NCBI GenBank assembly: GCA_934646965.1
Contig: CAKUEZ010000091.1
Coordinates: 1-7,612, forward strand
DNA length: 7,612 nt
Direction: 5' to 3'
Source: an uncultured Collinsella sp.
Lineage (GTDB): Bacteria > Actinomycetota > Coriobacteriia > Coriobacteriales > Coriobacteriaceae
In this document: positions 1-4,532 of the stretch, piece after piece
Position numbering within the stretch: the first letter of the stretch is position 1
How the letters are laid out: every line of letters begins with the position of its first letter
Notes under the pieces: model-generated
What the model saw: only the letters and a program-made list of their open reading frames with translations
Told to the model about the DNA's origin: nothing
Databases searched by the model: none
Translations under genes and position numbers: made by a program

Positions 1-323
1 CGAGCAGCCTTGCCCACCTTGTCGCGGAGGTAGTACAGCTTGGCGCGACGGACGCGACCATGACGGACAACCTCGAGCTTGCCGATCTTGGGGCTGTGAA
101 GCGGGAAGGTACGCTCGACACCGACACCGAAGGAGATCTTGCGGACGGTGAAGGTCTCGCGGGAACCGGCACCAGCCATGCGGATGACGTCGCCCTGGAA
201 GACCTGGATGCGCTCGCGGTCGCCTTCCTTAATGCGGTAGTGGACCTTGACGTTGTCGCCGACGCGAACCTGCGGGATGTCCTCGCGGATCTGCTGGCGC
301 TCGATTGCGCGGATGTAATCCAT
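1..323 (-). CDS. rplS: 50S ribosomal protein L19 (partial, C-terminus outside window)
   Basis: Ribosomal protein L19, a structural protein of the large subunit located at the 30S-50S interface. The 107 codons visible begin [15 protein letters not shown] and contain the family's conserved stretches [20 protein letters not shown] (residues about 57-76), [11 protein letters not shown] and [17 protein letters not shown]19 is usually about 115 residues, so only around ten residues should be missing beyond the left edge. The ATG at 323 is chosen because AAGGA lies 7 bases upstream and the translation starts as the family does. The loop that usually carries a run of three glycines reads MAGAGSRE here, a mild divergence. 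It lies downstream of ppdK on the same strand but has its own promoter, so it is probably the first gene of a separate ribosomal or processing operon. Identification is by recognised conserved sequence. Confidence 0.97.
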   Translation of the reverse strand, partial: MDYIRAIERQQIREDIPQVRVGDNVKVHYRIKEGDRERIQVFQGDVIRMAGAGSRETFTVRKISFGVGVERTFPLHSPKIGKLEVVRHGRVRRAKLYYLRDKVGKAA

Positions 324-347
324 GTGCAATTCCTTACTCTTCTAGAG

Positions 348-371
348 GTGCCGTACCACCTTGGCCGGCAC
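348..371 (-). promoter_or_regulatory. Leader hairpin in the rplS 5' untranslated region
   Basis: A perfect 6-bp inverted repeat, GTGCCG (371-366 on the minus strand) with CGGCAC (353-348), encloses a 12-base loop. It sits between the predicted rplS transcription start and its Shine-Dalgarno sequence. Ribosomal protein genes, including rplS in Firmicutes, are known to carry structured autoregulatory leaders. Whether this small hairpin acts that way is inference; it may be only part of a larger fold. Confidence 0.4.
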
Positions 372-392
372 GTAGTTGAACAAACGTATTCG

Positions 393-420
393 AGTATACA
401 CGCGCGCGTTTCTGCTGCAA
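393..420 (-). promoter_or_regulatory. Candidate sigma-70-type promoter for rplS
   Basis: On the minus strand a -35-like TTGCAG (420-415) is followed after 16 bases by TATACT (398-393), which matches the -10 consensus at five of six positions. The -35 is weak (first three bases correct). Transcription would start near 386, giving a leader of about 60 nucleotides that includes the hairpin at 348-371. The sequence here is markedly richer in A/T than the genes on either side. No other good promoter was seen between ppdK and rplS. Confidence 0.55.
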
Positions 421-466
421 GAACAATTTTTTACGCAGACAAAAAGACAAAACCCGCACATGACAA

Positions 467-494
467 CCGCCCGCCTCACGAATGAGACGGGCGG
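467..494 (-). terminator. Putative terminator hairpin after ppdK
   Basis: On the minus strand CCGCCCGTCTCA (494-483) and TGAGGCGGGCGG (478-467) form a 12-bp stem with one U-G wobble, closed by a UUCG tetraloop. The stem ends 40 bases past the ppdK stop codon. The tail is poor for an intrinsic terminator: it begins TTGTCATGTG, although T-rich sequence (TTTTGTCTTTTT) follows at about 441-452. In the plus direction no T-run follows, so it is read as serving ppdK. It could also be a 3'-end stabilising hairpin. Confidence 0.6.
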
Positions 495-533
495 CATGAA
501 GGGGGGCTACATCAAGCGTCTGAACATAAAACG

Positions 534-3284
534 CTAAGCGTCACGCTTGGCCTCGAGCTTGGCCTGGGCGGCAGCAAGACGCGCGAGCGGCACGCGGTAG
601 GGCGAGCAGGACACGTAGTCCACGTCGGCGACGTTAAACAGGCCCTTGATGGACTTGGGGTCACCGCCGTGCTCGCCGCACACGCCAAAGTGCATGCCGG
701 GGTTGGTGGTGCGACCCTTCTCGACGGCCATGCGCACCAGCTCGAGCACCGCCGTATCGATGGTCTCGAAGGGGTTCTCCTTCAGGATCTTCTTGTGCAG
801 GTACAGCGGGATGAACTTGGCCTCGGCGTCGTCGCGGGAGAAGCCAAAGGTCGTCTGCGTGAGGTCGTTGGTGCCAAAGCAGAAGAAGTCGGCGTGCTGG
901 GCGATCTCGTCGGCGACCATGCAGGCGCGCGGCAGCTCGAGCATGGTTCCCACGGGAATGTTGAGCTCGACGCCCTCCTCGGCGGAAACCTCGGCGATCA
1001 CGCGCTCGATGACCTCGCGGGTCTGGACATGTTCGGCCGTGATGGAGACAAGCGGAACCATGATCTCGGGACGCGGGTCGACACCTTCCTTGATGAGGCG
1101 GGCGGCAGCCGTTGCCACGGCGCGAACCTGCATGAGCGGCAGGTCGCCAAAGACGACGGACAGACGCACGCCGCGCAGGCCGAGCATCGGGTTGGACTCG
1201 ACCATGCCATCGATGCGGCGCAGGCGGGCACGCAGGACGGCGAGATCCTCCTCGGGCGCGCCGGCGGCCTCCTTCTTAGTGATGGCGACCTCGAGCTCGC
1301 GGGGATCATCCAGGAACTCATGCAGGGGCGGGTCGAGCAGGCGCACGACCACATCGCGACCGGACATGGTCTTAAACATGGCAAGGAAGTCCTCGGTCTG
1401 AACCTTGAGCAGATCGGCCAGGGCCTGCTGCTTGACGGCCTCGTCATCGGACAGGATGAAGCTCTGGATGATGTTCTTGCGGTCGCCCAGGAACATGTGC
1501 TCGGTGCGGCACAGACCGATGGCCTCGGCGCCAAACTCAAGCGCGAGCTCGGCATCCTCGGGGTTGTCGGCGTTGACGCGCACGTGGTTGGCATGCCCGT
1601 CGGACTCATCCAGGCGAATCTCGTCAGCCCAGGAAAGGATGGTGTCCAGATCGCCGGTGAGCTCGGCGGAGACCAGGTCGACCGCGCCGTCGACAACGAT
1701 GCCCTGAGTACCGTCGATGGAGATGATGTCACCCTCGTGCAGTACGCGATCGCTGCCCTCGATGCGCACGACCTTCTCGGCAGCATCGATATGGAAGCGC
1801 TCGACACCGCAGACGCAGGGCGTACCCATGCCGCGGGCGATAACTGCGGCATGGCTCGTCTTGCCACCGTGGCTCGTCAGGATACCCTCGGCGGCAACCA
1901 TGCCCTTCAGGTCGTCAGGGTTGGTCTCCCAACGGACCAGGATGACCTTGTGACCCTCGTTCACGCGTGCGACGGCATCGTCGCTCGAGAACACGACCTC
2001 GCCCACGGCAGCACCGGGACTGGCGTTAAGGCCGCAGGCCAGTGCCTCGTACTTCTTGGAGGAGTCGAACTGCGGGTGCAGGAGCTGGTCGAGCTGCGCT
2101 GGGTCAATGCGGCTCACGGCTTCCTCGCGGGTGATGAGGCCCTCCTCAACCATCTCGATGGCGATACGCAGGGCGGCGGTGGCGGTGCGCTTGCCCACGC
2201 GAGTCTGGAGCATCCAGAGCTTGCCCTGCTCGATGGTGAACTCGATATCGCACATGTCGCGATAGTGGTCCTCGAGCGTCAGGAACACGCGCTCGAGCTC
2301 CTCGCCCGCGGACTCAAGACCCGGAGTAGTCTTGAGATCGGAGATGGGCTCGGTGTTGCGGATGCCGGCAACGACGTCCTCACCCTGAGCGTTGACCAGA
2401 AAGTCGCCGTAGAACTCCTTGGTGCCGTCGGCCGGGTTGCGCGTAAAGGCGACGCCGGTCGCGGAGGTCTCGCCCTTGTTGCCAAAGGCCATCGCCTGGA
2501 CGTTGACGGCGGTGCCGAGCTCGTCGGAGATGCCATGCTGCTTGCGGTAAATGCAGGCGCGCTCGTTCATCCAGCTGCCAAATACAGCCTGAATCGCGAG
2601 GCGCAGCTGGAGCTCCGGATCGTGCGGGAAGACGGGCTTACCATCGACGACCTCCAGCTCGGGGTACAGGGCGGCCTCGACGTTGTCAGAGAAGATGCCC
2701 TTAAAGGTCTCGACGAGCTCCTGCAGGTCCTCGGCCGAAAGCTCGGAGTCCACGCGGACGCCGGCAACCAGGCGGGCCTGGGTCAGGGCGTTCTCGAACA
2801 GGTCGGCGTCGACGCCCATGACGACATTGGAGAACATCTGGATAAAGCGGCGATAGCTATCCCAGGCAAAGCGCGGATTCTGCGTCTGGGCGATGAGGCC
2901 CTGGACGGAATCGTCGTTGAGGCCCAGGTTGAGGACCGTATCCATCATACCGGGCATGGAGAACGGAGCGCCCGAGCGCACCGATACGAGCAGCGGGTCA
3001 CGGGCGTCGCCGAGCTTTTTGCCGCAGCGGGCCTCGAGGTCAGCCTCGGCGGCAACGATCTCGTCGAGTGCGCCGGCAGGCCAAACATTGCCGGCACCGG
3101 AGTACTCGACGCAGGTCTGGCAGGTAATGGTAAAGCCACCGGGAACCGGCAGGCCGATACGGCTCATCTCGGCAAGGTTGGCGCCCTTACCGCCAAGGAC
3201 GAAGTTCATGGACTTATCGCCCTCGGTAACGCAAGTGCCCTGGGCATCGGTGCCAAAACGGTAAACCCTCTTGCAATCGCTCAC
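534..3284 (-). CDS. ppdK: Pyruvate, phosphate dikinase
   Basis: Cytoplasmic enzyme that interconverts pyruvate, ATP and phosphate with phosphoenolpyruvate, AMP and pyrophosphate. From the GTG at 3284 it is 916 residues, slightly longer than the roughly 875-900 usual for the family. Domain order is as expected: an N-terminal ATP-grasp nucleotide-binding part (GGKGANLAEMSRIGLPVPGGF near 31-51, SVRSGAPFSMPGMMDT near 101-115), the swivelling phosphohistidine domain with GGKTSHAAVIARG (473-485, catalytic His at about 478), and the C-terminal PEP/pyruvate barrel (GLCRTEHMF about 590-598, VGTMLELPRACM, GTNDLTQTTFG about 804-814, GVCGEHGGDP with the active-site Cys at about 869). GTG is preferred over the ATG at 3311 because AAGGGGA precedes it by 6 bases and the family starts near KRVYRFG. 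The gene for its regulatory kinase lies directly upstream. All catalytic motifs are present, so it should be active. Confidence 0.97.
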   Translation of the reverse strand: MSDCKRVYRFGTDAQGTCVTEGDKSMNFVLGGKGANLAEMSRIGLPVPGGFTITCQTCVEYSGAGNVWPAGALDEIVAAEADLEARCGKKLGDARDPLLVSVRSGAPFSMPGMMDTVLNLGLNDDSVQGLIAQTQNPRFAWDSYRRFIQMFSNVVMGVDADLFENALTQARLVAGVRVDSELSAEDLQELVETFKGIFSDNVEAALYPELEVVDGKPVFPHDPELQLRLAIQAVFGSWMNERACIYRKQHGISDELGTAVNVQAMAFGNKGETSATGVAFTRNPADGTKEFYGDFLVNAQGEDVVAGIRNTEPISDLKTTPGLESAGEELERVFLTLEDHYRDMCDIEFTIEQGKLWMLQTRVGKRTATAALRIAIEMVEEGLITREEAVSRIDPAQLDQLLHPQFDSSKKYEALACGLNASPGAAVGEVVFSSDDAVARVNEGHKVILVRWETNPDDLKGMVAAEGILTSHGGKTSHAAVIARGMGTPCVCGVERFHIDAAEKVVRIEGSDRVLHEGDIISIDGTQGIVVDGAVDLVSAELTGDLDTILSWADEIRLDESDGHANHVRVNADNPEDAELALEFGAEAIGLCRTEHMFLGDRKNIIQSFILSDDEAVKQQALADLLKVQTEDFLAMFKTMSGRDVVVRLLDPPLHEFLDDPRELEVAITKKEAAGAPEEDLAVLRARLRRIDGMVESNPMLGLRGVRLSVVFGDLPLMQVRAVATAAARLIKEGVDPRPEIMVPLVSITAEHVQTREVIERVIAEVSAEEGVELNIPVGTMLELPRACMVADEIAQHADFFCFGTNDLTQTTFGFSRDDAEAKFIPLYLHKKILKENPFETIDTAVLELVRMAVEKGRTTNPGMHFGVCGEHGGDPKSIKGLFNVADVDYVSCSPYRVPLARLAAAQAKLEAKRDA

Positions 3285-3331
3285 GATACATCCCCTTCCA
3301 TGTGTTCGCACACACGACCGTGGTAACGAAT

Positions 3332-3352
3332 CGACCCGCCGGATGCGGGCCG
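3332..3352 (-). promoter_or_regulatory. GC-rich stem-loop in the ppdK leader
   Basis: On the minus strand positions 3352-3345 pair with 3339-3332 to give an 8-bp stem with one G-U wobble and a five-base loop (ATCCG). The core is CCCGC / GCGGG. If transcription starts from the -10 at 3360-3365, this structure forms the extreme 5' end of the mRNA, a placement known to protect transcripts from decay in other bacteria. No T-run follows, so it does not look like an attenuator terminator. Role inferred. Confidence 0.4.
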
Positions 3353-3359
3353 TGAGGGA

Positions 3360-3365
3360 ACTATA
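3360..3365 (-). promoter_or_regulatory. Candidate proximal -10 for ppdK
   Basis: TATAGT on the minus strand (five of six consensus positions), the same hexamer as the candidate -10 before glyQ and likewise preceded by a CCGC element. Start would be near 3353, about 70 bases before the GTG. The -35 region at the expected spacing (TCAAGC) is poor, so use would need an activator or be weak. Confidence 0.35.
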
Positions 3366-3437
3366 CGGCGGGTTTTGAGCAGGCTTGAGCAGAGGATGCG
3401 CGGTTTGGTAAACGTGCTAAAACTGACGGTAAACGGT

Positions 3438-3455
3438 AGGTAAAGTTGGTTACCT
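3438..3455. promoter_or_regulatory. Operator-like inverted repeat upstream of ppdK
   Basis: AGGTAA (3438-3443) and TTACCT (3450-3455) form a perfect 6-bp inverted repeat with a six-base spacer. It covers the predicted start point of the distal ppdK promoter at 3460-3490, the classic place for a repressor site. Its left arm continues a series of GGTAAA copies at 3407 and 3428 (same strand). The binding protein is unknown. Confidence 0.4.
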
Positions 3456-3459
3456 TATG

Positions 3460-3490
3460 AAGATACCAGTACAACGTAATTGCAGGTCAA
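3460..3490 (-). promoter_or_regulatory. Candidate distal ppdK promoter with extended -10
   Basis: On the minus strand TTGACC (3490-3485, five of six) is followed after 19 bases by TATCTT (3465-3460, four of six), which carries an upstream TGG, i.e. an extended -10. The spacing is two bases longer than ideal, which an extended -10 can tolerate. Start would be near 3453, inside the inverted repeat at 3438-3455. The leader would be about 170 bases. Confidence 0.35.
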
Positions 3491-3503
3491 ATGCGATGGA
3501 AAC

Positions 3504-3569
3504 TGCTAAATCGCTTTAGCAAATAGACCAATAAATTATGTTATTGAAATTTGCTAAATGACCAATAAC
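3504..3569. repeat. Cluster of interleaved short inverted and direct repeats
   Basis: Within 66 bases: TGCTAAA (3504-3510) and TTTAGCA (3515-3521) form a palindrome around TCGC; ATTTGCTAAA occurs at 3549-3558 and inverted at 3515-3524; GACCAATAA occurs twice as direct repeats (3526-3534, 3560-3568); CAATAA (3529-3534) and TTATTG (3541-3546) flank ATTATG; GTTATTG (3540-3546) pairs with CAATAAC (3563-3569). A further TGCTAAA lies at 3415-3421. The sequence is A/T-rich inside a GC-rich region. It may be a multi-site operator or a transcript-end structure; no function can be assigned from sequence. Confidence 0.6.
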
Positions 3570-3575
3570 CAGGTA

Positions 3576-3603
3576 GGACAAAATACATCAGAAGTATTTG
3601 TCC
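3576..3603 (-). terminator. Possible weak terminator or 3'-end hairpin after the regulator gene
   Basis: On the minus strand GGACAAATAC (3603-3594) pairs with GTATTTTGTCC (3586-3576) around a seven-base loop, with one unpaired base in the longer arm. It starts 22 bases past the regulator's stop codon. The stem is A/T-rich and no T-run follows it (the next bases are TACCTGG), so strong intrinsic termination is doubtful. Confidence 0.4.
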
Positions 3604-3625
3604 CAAATAGAATGCTCAGCGATTG

Positions 3626-4498
3626 CTACTGCTGGGCACGGCGAGCAGCGCGGCGGGCCCTTGCCTCCTGAATCACCTCGAGGTGCGCGATAATCTCGGA
3701 CGCGCTTTCCTCGATTGCCTTACCGTCGGTGCGCACCACAAAGCAGCCCAGGCGCTTCATGAGCGCACGAGCCTCCTCAAGCTCACTGCGAACGCTCTCG
3801 GGCTCGGCATAGGATCCGGCAACGGCGCGGGCGTAGTCATCGCCTAGGCGGCTATCGCGAATCTCGGAAATCACATCGACGGTCGAAATCAGACCGAACA
3901 GACGCATCGGGTCGACCTCGTAAATCGACTTGGGCGGCTCCATGCCGTGTGCCAGCGGAACGTTGGCGACCTTGTAGCCATGATAGGCCAGATACATCGA
4001 CAAGGGCGTCTTAGATGTACGAGAAACACCCAGCAGCACGATATCGGCGCCCGACAGATCGTCGCAACCGCGTCCGTCATCGTGCTCGACAAAATACTCC
4101 ATGGCCTCGATGCGATGGAAATAGCGGTCGTCGGTCTTGTGGATCACGCCCGCCACACCCTTGGGCGCAACACCGATGAGAGACGACAGCACGGCAAGCG
4201 TCGGGCCGATCAGGTCGACCGAACGGATATGTAGCATGCCCAAGTAGTCGAGCACGCGGGCACGAAGCGCCGGGTCGACGATCGTGTGGAACACGGCGAT
4301 ATCGCGATGGTCGGCGTCTACGCGCGGACCGACAAAGGACTCGACCTGCTCCACCGAGGTCACCTTGGGCAGGCGCAATACACGAAAAGCCCCTTCATCA
4401 AATTGCCCGGACGCCGCAAGCACCACCTCGCAAGCGGTATCTCCGAGCGAGTCGGAGATAACGATGACGGTGGGACGAGCGGTGACCGGGCAATCCAT
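3626..4498 (-). CDS. PPDK regulatory protein (kinase-pyrophosphorylase, DUF299/YqfL family)
   Basis: Bifunctional regulator of pyruvate, phosphate dikinase. In this family it phosphorylates the target threonine using ADP, inactivating PPDK, and removes the phosphate by phosphorolysis with inorganic phosphate, releasing pyrophosphate. The 290-residue product shows the family pattern: VIVISDSLGDTA at the N-terminus (11-22), RIEAMEYFVEHDDG (129-142), the P-loop GVSRTSKTP (157-165) that binds the nucleotide, and KAIEESASEII near the C-terminus (260-270). The last dozen residues (EARARRAARRAQQ) form an arginine-rich tail beyond the usual end. The ATG at 4498 has AAAGGAG six bases upstream. The gene lies 34 bases after glyS and just upstream of ppdK, whose Thr-Ser-His target is intact, so PPDK rather than PEP synthase is its expected substrate. 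The related Gram-negative PpsR acts on PEP synthase. Confidence 0.94.
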   Translation of the reverse strand: MDCPVTARPTVIVISDSLGDTACEVVLAASGQFDEGAFRVLRLPKVTSVEQVESFVGPRVDADHRDIAVFHTIVDPALRARVLDYLGMLHIRSVDLIGPTLAVLSSLIGVAPKGVAGVIHKTDDRYFHRIEAMEYFVEHDDGRGCDDLSGADIVLLGVSRTSKTPLSMYLAYHGYKVANVPLAHGMEPPKSIYEVDPMRLFGLISTVDVISEIRDSRLGDDYARAVAGSYAEPESVRSELEEARALMKRLGCFVVRTDGKAIEESASEIIAHLEVIQEARARRAARRAQQ

Positions 4499-4511
4499 GC
4501 GGGGCTCCTTT

Positions 4512-4525
4512 TGCGCTTACGCGCA
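4512..4525 (-). promoter_or_regulatory. GNRA-type hairpin adjoining the regulator's ribosome binding site
   Basis: In the 34-base gap between glyS and the regulator, the minus strand reads TGCGC (4525-4521), GTAA, GCGCA (4516-4512): a perfect 5-bp stem with a GTAA (GNRA) tetraloop. The Shine-Dalgarno AAAGGAG begins at the base of the stem. It may tune ribosome access, or define an mRNA end after glyS; it has no T-run and is too short to be a convincing terminator. Confidence 0.5.
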
Positions 4526-4532
4526 GGCTAGC

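Larger units (their letters stand above)
3285..3625. other. Non-coding gap between the PPDK regulator gene and ppdK
   Basis: 341 bases with no supportable gene on either strand. From the regulator towards ppdK it contains an A/T-rich hairpin (3576-3603), a cluster of interleaved inverted and direct repeats (3504-3569), a candidate promoter with an overlapping inverted repeat (3438-3490), phased GGTAAA copies (3407-3445), a TTGAGCAG tandem repeat (3375-3392), a second candidate -10 (3360-3365), a GC-rich leader hairpin (3332-3352) and the ppdK Shine-Dalgarno (3291-3297). GC content at 3421-3600 is 35% by hand count, far below the flanking genes. The layout suggests that ppdK has its own regulated promoter region instead of depending only on read-through from glyQS. 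Confidence 0.7.

Noticed and set aside
60..485. Plus-strand open frame of 141 codons over rplS and its leader
   Set aside because: Antisense to unmistakable L19 coding sequence and then across its promoter and terminator region; composition is that of a shadow frame.
3285..3311. Upstream ATG at 3311 as the ppdK start
   Set aside because: It adds nine residues not typical of the family and lacks a good ribosome binding site, whereas the GTG at 3284 has AAGGGGA six bases upstream and leads straight into the conserved N-terminus.
669..3326. Plus-strand open frame of 885 codons opposite ppdK
   Set aside because: It lies antisense to a gene with complete PPDK motifs; its translation is low-complexity (rich in G, A, L, D, V) and resembles no family. 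Long antisense frames are expected when codons are strongly biased to G/C at the third position.
3457..3519. Plus-strand small open frame (20 codons, starting MKIPVQRN) in the ppdK upstream gap
   Set aside because: No Shine-Dalgarno sequence precedes the ATG, the frame runs through the repeat elements, and the product has no signal or membrane features.
3285..3625. Remnant of an insertion sequence or MITE
   Set aside because: The region is A/T-rich and repeat-bearing, but there are no long terminal inverted repeats bounding it, no target-site duplication that I can see, and the elements fit a promoter region better.
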